This document shows, piece after piece, positions 25,101 to 34,025 of a stretch of DNA of 64,000 nt (the first letter of the stretch is position 1; each line of letters opens with the position of its first letter). Location: assembly GCA_964247695.1 (NCBI GenBank), contig CAXTVI010000021.1, positions 16,562 to 80,561 of the forward strand. The letters run 5' to 3'. This DNA comes from Lichenicoccus sp964247695. GTDB lineage: Bacteria; Pseudomonadota; Alphaproteobacteria; Acetobacterales; Acetobacteraceae. Position numbers and translations under genes: made by a program. Under the pieces are notes generated by a model that ran no database searches, had not been told where the DNA came from, and saw nothing but the letters and a program-made list of their open reading frames with translations.

Positions 25101-28100
25101 GGCGGTGCCGGTCCGCATCGTCATCGTCACGATGGACAGCCATCTGGCGCAGGCTGCGACCGCCGCCGGACAGATCCTGCGACGCGATCTGCCCGGCCTG
25201 CAGCTGGTGGTGCACGCGGCGGATGAATGGAGCCACGATCCGGCGCTGCTCGAGGCCTGTCACGCGGACATCGCCCGCGGCGACATCGTGATCGCCACCA
25301 TGCTGTTCATGGACGACCATATCCAGGCGGTGCTGCCCGCGCTGCAGGCGCGGCGCGAGCAGTGCGACGCGATGGTCTGCTGCCTGAGCGCCGGCGAGGT
25401 CGTCCGCCTGACCCGGATCGGCCGGTTCAACATGTCCGCCGAGGCCACCGGCATGATGGGCATGCTCAAGCGCCTGCGCGGCTCGCGCGGCAAGGGCACC
25501 GCGTCGAGCGGCCGCGACCAGATGGCGATGCTCAAGCGGCTGCCGAAGCTGCTGCGCTTCATTCCGGGGCCGGCGCAGGATGTTCGCGCCTATTTCCTCT
25601 GCCTGCAGTATTGGCTGGCAGGATCCGAGATCAACCTGGTCGGCATGATGCGCCTGCTGGTCGACCGCTACGCCGCCGGCCCACGCCAGGCGCTGCGTGG
25701 CACGCTGACAGCGGCACCGCCCGTCGAGTATCCGGACGTCGGGCTGTACCACCCGGCGGCAAAAGGACGTATCGTGGAGCGTCTCGAGCAGCTTCCGGTA
25801 CGAGGCGGCGAGGCGGGAACTGTCGGTCTGCTGCTGATGCGCTCCTACGTGCTGGCAGGCAACGCCGCGCACTATGATGGTGTCATCGCCTCGCTGGAGG
25901 CGCGTGGCCTGCGCGTGATTCCGGCTTTTTCCTCCGGCCTCGACAGCCGCCCGGCCATCGAGGCGTATTTCCTGCGTAATGGCGTCACCACCATCGACGC
26001 GCTGCTATCGCTGACCGGGTTCTCGCTTGTCGGTGGTCCGGCTTACAACGATGCCAAGGCCGCCGAGGAAGTCCTGGCGCAGCTCGACGTGCCGTACGTC
26101 GCGGCCCACCCGGCCGAGTTCCAGACGCTGCAGCAATGGCAGCAGGATCCGCGCGGCCTGCTGCCGGTCGAGGCGGCGATGATGGTGGCGATCCCGGAGC
26201 TCGATGGCGCGATCTGGCCGATGACCTATGGCGGCCGCTCTTCGGAGGCCGAGGAAGGCCAGCAGCGGCAGATGGAGGTGCATCCCGAGCGCGCCTCGAT
26301 GCTTGCCTCGCGCGTCGCCAGGCTCGCCGCCCTGCGCCGCAGCCAGCGCGCCGAGCGCCGCCTTGCCATCGTGCTGTTCAATTTCCCGCCGAACGCCGGT
26401 GCCGCAGGTACCGCCGCCTATCTCTCGGTGTTCGAGAGCCTGCAGAACACGCTTAGTGCGCTGGCTGCCGGTGGCTATGCGGTCGACCTCCCCTGCGATG
26501 TCGACGCACTCCGCGAGTGCGTGCTCGAAGGCAACGCAAGACTGCTCGGCACCGACGCCAACGTCGCGCATCGCATCCCGGCGGCCGAGCATGTCCGCCG
26601 CGAGCGCTGGCTCGCCGATATCGAGCGCCAGTGGGGCCCGGCGCCGGGACGGCAGAGCAGCGACGGCAGCGCGATCCAGATCCTCGGTGCGCAGCTCGGC
26701 AATATCTTCGTCGGCATCCAGCCCTCCTTCGGCTACGAGGGCGACCCGATGCGCATGCTGTTCGAGCACGGCTCGTCGCCGACGCACGCCATGTCCGCCT
26801 TCTACCGCTACCTGCGCGAGGATTTCGCGGCGCATGCGGTGCTGCATTTCGGCACCCACGGCGCGCTGGAGTTCCTGCCCGGCAAGCATGCCGGCATGTC
26901 GGGCGCCTGCTGGCCGGACCGGCTCATCGGCGACCTGCCGAACTTCTACCTGTATGCCGGCAATAATCCGTCCGAGGGCATGCTCGCCAAGCGCCGCACC
27001 GGCGCCACCATGATCAGCTACATGACGCCGCCGCTCGGCACCGCCGGCCTGTATCGCGGACTGCTCGACCTGAAATCCAGCATCGAGCGCTGGCGCACGC
27101 TGGAGCCGGAGGCGGATGCCGACCAGCGCGCCTCCCTGGTGTCGCTGCTGCAGGGCCAGGCCGCCGCGGTCGATCTCTGCGCCGCCGAGCCCGCCTGGCC
27201 TGCGCATGATATCGCGCCACGGATCGACACCCTGCGCGCCGATCTGCACGAGCTCGAGCAGACGCTGATCCCGCACGGCCTGCATGTCGTCGGCCGGCCA
27301 ATGGGAGCCGACGCCAGGGCGTCCATGCTGGACGCGGCGGGGCTCACCGATCCGGAGCGCCGGGTCGCGATCGATGCGCTGCTCGGACAGGACCATGAGA
27401 GCCCGGCAATCCTGCGCGCGCTCGATGCACGCTACATTCGCCCGGTGGTCGGCGGGGACTTCGTGCGCAGCCCGGACATGCTGCCGACGGGGCGTAATCT
27501 GCACGGGCTCGACCCGTTCCGCATCCCCAGCGCCTTCGCGGTGCAGGATGGCGCGCTGCAGGCCGAGCGGCTGCTGGAGCGGCATCGCCAGGAGGGCCAT
27601 GCGTTCCCGGAGACCATCGCGATGGTGCTGTGGGGCACCGACAATCTCAAGACCGAGGGAGGCCCGCTGTCGCAGGCGCTGTGGCTGATGGGATCCGAGC
27701 CGAAGCATGACAGCTATGGCCGATTGACCGGCGCGCAGCTGGTGCCGCTGGAGCGCCTCGGCCGGCCGCGCATCGACGTGGTGCTGACGCTGTCCGGCAT
27801 CTTCCGCGACCTGCTGCCGATGCAGATGCGGCTGCTCGCCGAAGCGGCCTTCCTCGCTGCCAGCGCGGACGAGGACCCGGAGCAGAATTTCATCCGCAAG
27901 CACGTGCTCGCCTTTGTCGCGGCCAACGGCAGCAGCATCGAGGATGCGGCGCTGCGGGTGTTCGGCAATTCCAGCGACGCCTACGGCTCCAACGTCAATC
28001 TGCTCATCGGGCAGGGCGGCTGGAGCGACGAGAACGAGCTCGCCGACGTGTTCGTCAAGCGCAAGGGCCACGCCTACGGCATCGACGGCCGCGCCCGCCG

Positions 28101-28683
28101 CCAGGATGCGCTGCTGTCGCATATCCTCGGGCGTGTGGACGTCGCCTACCAGAACCTGGAATCGGTCGAAGTCGGCGTGACCACGATCGACCATTATTTC
28201 GACACGCTGGGCGGCATCGGCCGCGCGGTGCAGCGTGCGCGCGGCACCCAGGCGCAGATCTATATCGGCGACCAGACTCGCGGCGCAGGCAGCGTTCGCA
28301 CGCTGGGCGAGCAGATCTCGCTGGAGACGCGCACACGCACGCTTAACCCGGCCTGGTACGAGGCGCTGCTGGCGCACGGCAGCGAGGGCGTGCGCAACCT
28401 CGAGGCGCAGGTCACCAACACGCTCGGCTGGTCCGCGACGACGGGTCAGGTGGCACCCTGGGTGTATCGTCAGATGACGGAAACCTTCGTCCAGGAAAAG
28501 GAGATGCGCGACCGTCTGTCGGCGCTCAATCCGACGGCCTCGGCGCAGATCATCAACCGCCTGATCGAGGCAAGCGAGCGCAACTACTGGTCTCCGGATC
28601 CGGCGATGCTGGATGACCTGCACCATGCCAGCGAGGAGCTGGAGGATCGTCTCGAGGGCGTCGTTGCGGAAGTGGCAGCTTAG
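25072..28683 (+). CDS. bchH: Magnesium chelatase subunit H (1203 aa)
   Basis: Large porphyrin-binding subunit that, with BchI and BchD, inserts Mg2+ into protoporphyrin IX. Recognisable CobN/Mg-chelatase blocks: GEVVRLTRIGRFNMSAEATG, PAYNDAKAAEEVLAQLDVPY, VLHFGTHGALEFLPGKHAGM, YAGNNPSEGMLAKRRTGATM and GGWSDENELADVFVKRKGHA. Length is normal. Starts inside the 3' end of bchB at ATG 25072; BchL follows two bases after its stop. Cytoplasmic/membrane-peripheral; also the first committed step of bacteriochlorophyll synthesis. Confidence 0.98.
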   Translation: MMQKPISRAEAVPVRIVIVTMDSHLAQAATAAGQILRRDLPGLQLVVHAADEWSHDPALLEACHADIARGDIVIATMLFMDDHIQAVLPALQARREQCDAMVCCLSAGEVVRLTRIGRFNMSAEATGMMGMLKRLRGSRGKGTASSGRDQMAMLKRLPKLLRFIPGPAQDVRAYFLCLQYWLAGSEINLVGMMRLLVDRYAAGPRQALRGTLTAAPPVEYPDVGLYHPAAKGRIVERLEQLPVRGGEAGTVGLLLMRSYVLAGNAAHYDGVIASLEARGLRVIPAFSSGLDSRPAIEAYFLRNGVTTIDALLSLTGFSLVGGPAYNDAKAAEEVLAQLDVPYVAAHPAEFQTLQQWQQDPRGLLPVEAAMMVAIPELDGAIWPMTYGGRSSEAEEGQQRQMEVHPERASMLASRVARLAALRRSQRAERRLAIVLFNFPPNAGAAGTAAYLSVFESLQNTLSALAAGGYAVDLPCDVDALRECVLEGNARLLGTDANVAHRIPAAEHVRRERWLADIERQWGPAPGRQSSDGSAIQILGAQLGNIFVGIQPSFGYEGDPMRMLFEHGSSPTHAMSAFYRYLREDFAAHAVLHFGTHGALEFLPGKHAGMSGACWPDRLIGDLPNFYLYAGNNPSEGMLAKRRTGATMISYMTPPLGTAGLYRGLLDLKSSIERWRTLEPEADADQRASLVSLLQGQAAAVDLCAAEPAWPAHDIAPRIDTLRADLHELEQTLIPHGLHVVGRPMGADARASMLDAAGLTDPERRVAIDALLGQDHESPAILRALDARYIRPVVGGDFVRSPDMLPTGRNLHGLDPFRIPSAFAVQDGALQAERLLERHRQEGHAFPETIAMVLWGTDNLKTEGGPLSQALWLMGSEPKHDSYGRLTGAQLVPLERLGRPRIDVVLTLSGIFRDLLPMQMRLLAEAAFLAASADEDPEQNFIRKHVLAFVAANGSSIEDAALRVFGNSSDAYGSNVNLLIGQGGWSDENELADVFVKRKGHAYGIDGRARRQDALLSHILGRVDVAYQNLESVEVGVTTIDHYFDTLGGIGRAVQRARGTQAQIYIGDQTRGAGSVRTLGEQISLETRTRTLNPAWYEALLAHGSEGVRNLEAQVTNTLGWSATTGQVAPWVYRQMTETFVQEKEMRDRLSALNPTASAQIINRLIEASERNYWSPDPAMLDDLHHASEELEDRLEGVVAEVAA

Positions 28684-28685
28684 AC

Positions 28686-29630
28686 ATGGATGATGCACGG
28701 GAACTTCTTCGGAGTGCCGTCACCGGTTGCTCCTCCTGCGAGAGCCTGCCTCCCGGCGCCAAGCTCGGCGACGACGGCGAGGGCAGCGTGCAGGTCAGGC
28801 TCGACACCGGGCGAGGCGCCAGGGCGGCGCGCACCTTTGCGATCTACGGCAAGGGCGGCATCGGCAAGAGCACGACATCGTCCAACCTGTCGCTCGCCTT
28901 TGCCAGGCTCGGCCACCGGGTGCTGCAGATCGGCTGCGACCCGAAGCACGATTCCACCTTCACGCTCACCAAGCGGCTGATCCCGACGGTCATCGACGTG
29001 CTGGAATCGGTGGATTTCCATCCCGAGGAGCTGCGGCCGGAGGACTTCGTGTTCGAGGGCACCGGCGGCGTGATGTGCGTCGAGGCCGGCGGACCTCCGG
29101 CCGGCACCGGCTGCGGCGGCTATGTGGTCGGCCAGACCGTGAAACTGCTGAAGGAGCACCACCTGCTCGAGGATACCGACGTGGTGATCTTCGACGTGCT
29201 CGGCGACGTGGTGTGCGGCGGCTTCGCGGCCCCGCTGCAGCATGCCGACCAGGCGCTTGTGGTCGCCGCCAACGATTTCGACTCGATCTTCGCGATGAAC
29301 CGCATCGTGGCCGCGATCGCCGCCAAGGCACGCAACTACGACGTGCGGCTCGGCGGGGTGATCGTCAACCGCAGCGCCGCCACCGACCAGATCGAGCTGT
29401 ACAACAACGCGGTCGGCATGCGCACGCTCGCGCATTTCCCCGACCTCGACGTGATCCGGCGCTCGCGGCTGAAGAAGGCCACCCTGTTCGAGATGGAGGC
29501 GACGCCAGAGGTCGCAGCCGTGCAGGCGGAATATCTGCGGCTGGCGAAATCGCTCTGGGACGGGGTGTCGCCGCTGGTGGCGCAGCCGATGAAGGACCGC
29601 GACATCTTCGAGCTGCTGGGCTTCGAATGA
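28686..29630 (+). CDS. bchL: Protochlorophyllide reductase iron-sulfur ATPase BchL (314 aa)
   Basis: NifH-like homodimeric ATPase that delivers electrons to BchNB. Walker A at ~55-63 (YGKGGIGKSTTSSNLS), switch region GCDPKHDSTFTLT, and the two [4Fe-4S] ligands Cys143 (GTGCGGYVV) and Cys177 (GDVVCGGFA), 34 residues apart as in the family. A ~50-residue N-terminal tail with two Cys (TGCSSCESL) precedes the domain. The stop overlaps the bchM start. Confidence 0.97.
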   Translation: MDDARELLRSAVTGCSSCESLPPGAKLGDDGEGSVQVRLDTGRGARAARTFAIYGKGGIGKSTTSSNLSLAFARLGHRVLQIGCDPKHDSTFTLTKRLIPTVIDVLESVDFHPEELRPEDFVFEGTGGVMCVEAGGPPAGTGCGGYVVGQTVKLLKEHHLLEDTDVVIFDVLGDVVCGGFAAPLQHADQALVVAANDFDSIFAMNRIVAAIAAKARNYDVRLGGVIVNRSAATDQIELYNNAVGMRTLAHFPDLDVIRRSRLKKATLFEMEATPEVAAVQAEYLRLAKSLWDGVSPLVAQPMKDRDIFELLGFE

Positions 29631-30328
29631 TGACGGCAGTCCCCTACATCCAGCGACGCAGCGAGCTCGAAACCTATTTCGACCGCACCGCGCTCGAGGC
29701 CTGGGCCAGGCTCACGTCGGATGCGCCGGTCGGCAGCATACGCGCCACCGTTCGCGCCGGCCGCGACCGCATGCGCGTGACGCTGCTGAGCTGGCTTCCC
29801 GACGATCTCACCGGCTGCCGTCTGCTCGATGCCGGCTGCGGCACGGGCAGCCTGTCCGTCGAGGCGGCCCGTCGCGGGGCCGAGGTGATCGCCGTGGACC
29901 TGTCGCCGAAACTGCTCGACCTTGCGCGCAGCCGGGTGCCAGCCGGGCTTGCGGGTCGCATCACCTTCCAGCCCGGAGACATGCTCGACGCCTCGCTGGG
30001 CTGCTTTGACCACGTCGTCGCCATGGACAGCCTGATCCATTATCCGGCGCCGGAGATGGCGCGCGCGGTGGGCGAGCTGGTTTCCCGCACCCGTCGCTCG
30101 CTCGCCTTCACGTTCGCGCCGCGCACGCCGATGCTGAGTGCGATGCATGCCGCCGGCCGGCTGTTCCCGCGCGCCGACCGCGCGCCCGCCATCGAGCCGG
30201 TCTCGCCGCGGCGGATCGCGCATCTGCTGCGCGGCACGCAAGGCGCCGGCGGCTGGAGCACCGGGCGCAGCCTGCGCGTCAGGAGCAGCTTCTACATCTC
30301 CGAAGCCATGGAGATCGTGCGGCGATGA
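29627..30328 (+). CDS. bchM: Mg-protoporphyrin IX O-methyltransferase (233 aa)
   Basis: SAM-dependent methylation of the C13 propionate of Mg-protoporphyrin IX. N-terminal RRSELETYFDRTALEAWARL is typical of BchM, SAM motif I is LLDAGCGTGSLSVEAA, and VVAMDSLIHYPAPEMA is motif II. Two in-frame ATGs (29627 and 29630) overlap the bchL stop; the first is used. The stop overlaps lhaA by four bases. Product goes to AcsF encoded downstream. Confidence 0.97.
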   Translation: MMTAVPYIQRRSELETYFDRTALEAWARLTSDAPVGSIRATVRAGRDRMRVTLLSWLPDDLTGCRLLDAGCGTGSLSVEAARRGAEVIAVDLSPKLLDLARSRVPAGLAGRITFQPGDMLDASLGCFDHVVAMDSLIHYPAPEMARAVGELVSRTRRSLAFTFAPRTPMLSAMHAAGRLFPRADRAPAIEPVSPRRIAHLLRGTQGAGGWSTGRSLRVRSSFYISEAMEIVRR

Positions 30329-31752
30329 GCCAGGCCGAAAGCCGCGTCGCTCGAAGCTGGAACTGGGTCGGCCTGCGCAACCTGCCGATCGCGGAGGCGC
30401 ATGTCGGCATCACGCTGCGTCGGTTGCTGCGGCTGTCGATGTTCCAGGTTTCGGTCGGCATGGTGTTGGCGCTGGTCATCGGCACGCTGAACCGGGTGAT
30501 GATCGTCGAGCTCGGCGTTCCGGCTCGCCTGGTCGGGTTGATGGTCGCACTGCCGCTGCTGTTGGCACCGTTCCGTGCCGTCATCGGGTTTCGCTCCGAC
30601 ATGCACACGTCGGTGCTGGGCTGGCGGCGGGTGCCGTTCCTGTGGATCGGCGCCATGCTGCAATTCGGCGGCCTGGCGATCATGCCGTTCGCGCTGCTGC
30701 TGCTGTCGCAGGGCACGCCGTCGACGGCGGTGGTGGGAGAATTCGGCGCCGGCTTTGCTTTCCTGCTGGTCGGCGCCGGGCTGCATACCACGCAGACGGT
30801 CGGGCTGGCGCTGGCGACGGATATTGTTCCGCCCAGGTCGCGGCCGCTGGTGGTGGCGCTGCTCTGCGTCATGCTGCTGGTCGGCGTGCTGCTGAGCGCT
30901 CTGGTGTTCGGGGCGCTGCTGGCGAACTTCAGCGAGAAGCGCCTGATCCAGGTGGTGCAGGGCGCCGCCACCGTCACGATGGGGTTCAATATCGTCGCGC
31001 TGTGGAAGCAGGAGCCGCGTACGGCTTCGACGAAGATTGCAAAAACCGCTGCACCGCGACTCGCCGACGCCTGGACGGCGATGAAGCGCGAGCCCGACCT
31101 GCGCCGGCGCCTGGTCGCGGTTGGTCTGGGCACTGTCGCCTTCAGCCTGCAGGACGTGCTGCTCGAGCCGTATGGCGGACAGGTGCTGCATCTGCGGGTC
31201 GGCGCCACCACCGCACTGACGGCCCTGCTTGCGGTCGGCGGCCTCTGCGGCTTCGGGCTCGCGGCACGGCTGCTGCTGCGCGGCATGGATCGCTATCGCG
31301 TCGCCGCCATCGGCGCCCTGGCCGGTCTGCCGGCCTTCGCCGCGGTCATCCTGTCCGCACCACTCGAATCGGCCGGAGTGTTTGCCGCGGGAACCACCTG
31401 CGTCGGCTTCGGTGCCGCCTTGTTCCTGGCGGGCACGCTGTCCGGCGCCATGGATGCGGCGAAGGACGGCAGCCATGGCCTCGCGCTTGGCACCTGGGGC
31501 GCGGTGCAATCCTTTGCCGCCGGCGCCGCGATCGCGCTCGGCGCCGGCCTGCGCGACTTCGTGAGTGCCGTTGCCGGCACCGGCATGTTCGGCAGCGGCC
31601 TTGCTGCGGACTCCGCCGGATACGACGCCGTCTATGTCCTCGAGATCGCCTTGCTGTTCCTCACCCTGGCGGCCCTTGGGCCGCTGGTCCGGTTCCGGCT
31701 GCCGTCGGCCGCCCCCGGTTACCTCACGCAACAGGAGATCAGTCGATGCTGA
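30325..31752 (+). CDS. lhaA: Light-harvesting 1 assembly factor LhaA, PucC/BCD transporter family (475 aa)
   Basis: Twelve-helix MFS-type protein of the PucC/LhaA group, needed to assemble LH1. N-terminal LRRLLRLSMFQVSVGMVLAL, loop FRSDMHTSVLGWRRVPFLW, and the second half GSHGLALGTWGAVQSFAAGA are characteristic. Position directly after bchM and before puhA is the standard place for lhaA rather than pucC. The stop overlaps the puhA start. A pigment-delivery role is suggested in the literature for the family. Confidence 0.95.
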   Translation: MSQAESRVARSWNWVGLRNLPIAEAHVGITLRRLLRLSMFQVSVGMVLALVIGTLNRVMIVELGVPARLVGLMVALPLLLAPFRAVIGFRSDMHTSVLGWRRVPFLWIGAMLQFGGLAIMPFALLLLSQGTPSTAVVGEFGAGFAFLLVGAGLHTTQTVGLALATDIVPPRSRPLVVALLCVMLLVGVLLSALVFGALLANFSEKRLIQVVQGAATVTMGFNIVALWKQEPRTASTKIAKTAAPRLADAWTAMKREPDLRRRLVAVGLGTVAFSLQDVLLEPYGGQVLHLRVGATTALTALLAVGGLCGFGLAARLLLRGMDRYRVAAIGALAGLPAFAAVILSAPLESAGVFAAGTTCVGFGAALFLAGTLSGAMDAAKDGSHGLALGTWGAVQSFAAGAAIALGAGLRDFVSAVAGTGMFGSGLAADSAGYDAVYVLEIALLFLTLAALGPLVRFRLPSAAPGYLTQQEISRC

Positions 31753-32555
31753 GAGGCTCGCTGACCGGATATGTCGATATCGCGCAGGTCACGCTCTACG
31801 TGTTCTGGGCGTTCTTTGCTGGCCTGGTTTTCTATCTGCAGCGCGAGAGCCACCGCGAGGGCTATCCGCTGGTCTCCGCGGTGCCCGGCAAGACCAACGA
31901 GATCTCGCAGTCCGACGTGACGCCGCCAGATGCGCCGGTGAAGCGGTTCAAGCTGTTCCATGGCGGGTATACCTACACGCCCGATACCTCGCCGCCGCGC
32001 GGACCCGAGGGTGCGATCCCGGCGGCGCTGTTCCCCGGCGCGCCGCTCGATGCGACCGGAGACGCGCTCATCGACGGGCTCGGGCCGGCCTCCTACGCCT
32101 TTCGGGCCGACGAGCCGGATCTCACGCCTGAAGGCGGCCTCAGATACATCCCGCTGCGCAGCGCTCCGGAATACAACGTCGATACGCGGTTGCCGAACCC
32201 GATCGGCATGAACGTGGTGGGCGTGGATGGCGTGCGGGCCGGCACCTGCATCGATGTCTGGTTCGATGTTGTCGAGAACGAGGTGGTCTATCTCGAGGTG
32301 GCGCTGCCGGAGCCCTTCGCCCGCCGCGTGCTGGTTCCGCAGACCTTCGTGCGCTACCGCCCGCGCACCAACATCGCATCGGTGCGGGCGCTGGCGGCCG
32401 AACGCTTCGCGGGCATCCCGCAGCCGCGCGTGGAGGGCCGCGTGACGCGGCTCGAGGAGGATAAGATCCTCGGCTATTTCGGCGGCGGTGCCTTCTACGG
32501 CATGCCGCGCCGGCCTGGAACGGCGTTCGGATCCGCTCCGGGAGCCGTGCTGTGA
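31746..32555 (+). CDS. puhA: Photosynthetic reaction centre H subunit (269 aa)
   Basis: Caps the L/M core on the cytoplasmic side and shapes proton delivery to QB. A single N-terminal helix (VDIAQVTLYVFWAFFAGLVFYL) is followed by REGYPL and the PRC-barrel domain with LRYIPLRSAPEYNVDTR, NPIGMNVVGVDG and a C-terminal KILGYFGGGAFY. Length is usual. ATG 31746 lies seven bases before the lhaA stop; the 3' end overlaps puhB. Confidence 0.97.
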   Translation: MLRGSLTGYVDIAQVTLYVFWAFFAGLVFYLQRESHREGYPLVSAVPGKTNEISQSDVTPPDAPVKRFKLFHGGYTYTPDTSPPRGPEGAIPAALFPGAPLDATGDALIDGLGPASYAFRADEPDLTPEGGLRYIPLRSAPEYNVDTRLPNPIGMNVVGVDGVRAGTCIDVWFDVVENEVVYLEVALPEPFARRVLVPQTFVRYRPRTNIASVRALAAERFAGIPQPRVEGRVTRLEEDKILGYFGGGAFYGMPRRPGTAFGSAPGAVL

Positions 32556-33271
32556 ACCGCCGCATCCGCGTTGTCCGCGACGATCCCGCCCTGCATGCCC
32601 GCTCCGGTACGAAGGGTGCGGCCGGCGCGGTCCCGGACCGGATCTTCGGCGGCCTGCCGGGCCGGCTGCCGGCCGGGGAGACCCTGCTCTGGCAGGGTGC
32701 GCCGGACTGGCGTGTGCTGCTGCGCCGAGCCCTGCATCTCCGACTGGTGGTTGGCTATTTCGCTACCCTGATGGGGTGCTGCCTGTTCGAGGCGGTGGCG
32801 CACGGATCGTACCTGATGTGGTTCTCGCTGGCCACGCTGGCTGCCCTCGCGCCGCTGGTCATCGGCATGCAGGCGCTGTTCGCCTATCTCGTCGCCCGCA
32901 CCACGGTCTACACGGTGACCGACCGCCGCATCGTGCTCAAGCTGGGCGTGGCGCTCTCGATGAGCATCAACCTGCCGTTCAAGGCGATCGAGTCCGCCAA
33001 CCTGCGTCTGTATCCGGACGGCAGCGGCGATATCCCGGTGTTGCTGGAGGGCCTGACCCGCATCGGCTTCACCCAGCTCTGGCCGCACGTGCGGCCCTGG
33101 CGGATGAACCGGGTGCAGCCGATGCTGCGCGCGATCCCGGATGCAAGGCGGGTGGCGCAGTTGCTGGCGGCGGCGCTGGCGGCGAGTGCCAATCAATCGG
33201 TGCAGCCGGTCCAGGCTCCGGAACGCGCGACCGAGACGCGTCCGCTCCCAGGCACGCAGGTGGCGGCATGA
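32552..33271 (+). CDS. puhB: Photosynthetic complex assembly protein PuhB (239 aa)
   Basis: Membrane PH-domain (bPH2-type) protein required for efficient RC assembly. GRLPAGETLLWQGAPDWRVL starts the domain, two or three hydrophobic helices follow, then VYTVTDRRIVLKLGVALSMS and INLPFKAIESANLRLYPDG. The C-terminal ~50 residues are Ala/Gln-rich and variable. Start GTG 32552 overlaps the puhA stop; the stop overlaps puhC. Confidence 0.95.
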   Translation: MNRRIRVVRDDPALHARSGTKGAAGAVPDRIFGGLPGRLPAGETLLWQGAPDWRVLLRRALHLRLVVGYFATLMGCCLFEAVAHGSYLMWFSLATLAALAPLVIGMQALFAYLVARTTVYTVTDRRIVLKLGVALSMSINLPFKAIESANLRLYPDGSGDIPVLLEGLTRIGFTQLWPHVRPWRMNRVQPMLRAIPDARRVAQLLAAALAASANQSVQPVQAPERATETRPLPGTQVAA

Positions 33272-33723
33272 GCGGCGCATCCTCTGCTCCCGGCCGGGCG
33301 CCGTCGCGGCGGCGTGTTCCGATCCCGCCGCTCATCGCCCTGGGCATGGTTTCGATGATCGGGCTGGTCGGGCTGATGCCGGTCAAGCCGTCGCCGCCGC
33401 CGAGTGTCCTCATGCACCGCGAGGTGCAGTTCCTCGATTCCGCGGACGGGCGCATCATGGTGCGCGACGCGACGACCCATCGCACGATCATCGTCATCCC
33501 GGCAAACGACGAGGGCTTCGGGCGCGCGCTGATCCACACGCTGGAGGTCATGCGCCGCCGCTACGGGCAGCCGCTGGACGTGCCGTACCAGTTGCAGCGT
33601 CTCGACGACGGGCGGCTGGTGCTGAACGACCCGATTTCGCCGATGCATCTCGACCTGGAGAGCTTCGGCACCAGCAACGAGGCGATCTTCTCCGGCTATC
33701 TCGGCGAAAGGCCGGCATCATGA
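33268..33723 (+). CDS. puhC: Photosynthetic complex assembly protein PuhC (151 aa)
   Basis: Short protein with one N-terminal membrane helix (PPLIALGMVSMIGLVGLMPV) and a periplasmic domain containing LMHREVQFLDSADGRIMVRD and TTHRTIIVIPANDEGFGR. These match PuhC, which helps organise RC-LH1. Starts in an ATGA overlap with puhB and ends overlapping the small gene that follows. Confidence 0.93.
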   Translation: MSGASSAPGRAPSRRRVPIPPLIALGMVSMIGLVGLMPVKPSPPPSVLMHREVQFLDSADGRIMVRDATTHRTIIVIPANDEGFGRALIHTLEVMRRRYGQPLDVPYQLQRLDDGRLVLNDPISPMHLDLESFGTSNEAIFSGYLGERPAS

Positions 33724-34025
33724 GCATGCTCGCGCGCTGGACGGCACCGCGCCGCATCGAGGCGAACTGCCAGCTCGATATCGAATGCACGTTCGACAGC
33801 TTCCACGCCTATGCCGTGCCGGTGGATGTCGAGATCAACCCGGGCGACGTGGTGCGCCTGCAGCGGCCGCCAGCGGCGGTCGGCCCGGGCGAGCACATGA
33901 CCGGCGAGTGCCGGATCACCGTGCAGCGGGCCGGTCCGCTCATGCAGGCCTGGACCCGGGCGGTCTCGGTATTCTTTCTCACCAGCCTCTACGAGGTCGG
34001 TTTCGAGGCAAAGGACACACCATGA
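33720..34025 (+). CDS. Small conserved PGC protein between puhC and acsF (101 aa)
   Basis: ATG 33720 overlaps the puhC stop, and the stop overlaps acsF, so it is clearly part of the operon. The sequence holds ECTFDSFHAYAVPVDVEINP and GDVVRLQRPP, suggesting a small beta-rich domain, then a hydrophobic C-terminal stretch (AWTRAVSVFFLTSLYEVGFE) that could associate with the membrane. Small orfs in this position occur in many alphaproteobacterial clusters. Biochemical function unknown; assembly or cyclase accessory role is inference. Confidence 0.8.
   Translation: MSMLARWTAPRRIEANCQLDIECTFDSFHAYAVPVDVEINPGDVVRLQRPPAAVGPGEHMTGECRITVQRAGPLMQAWTRAVSVFFLTSLYEVGFEAKDTP

Noticed and set aside
26005..28698. 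An 897-codon minus-strand open frame opposite bchH
   Set aside because: A mirror of BchH codon usage; no domain recognisable and no sensible start or operon context.
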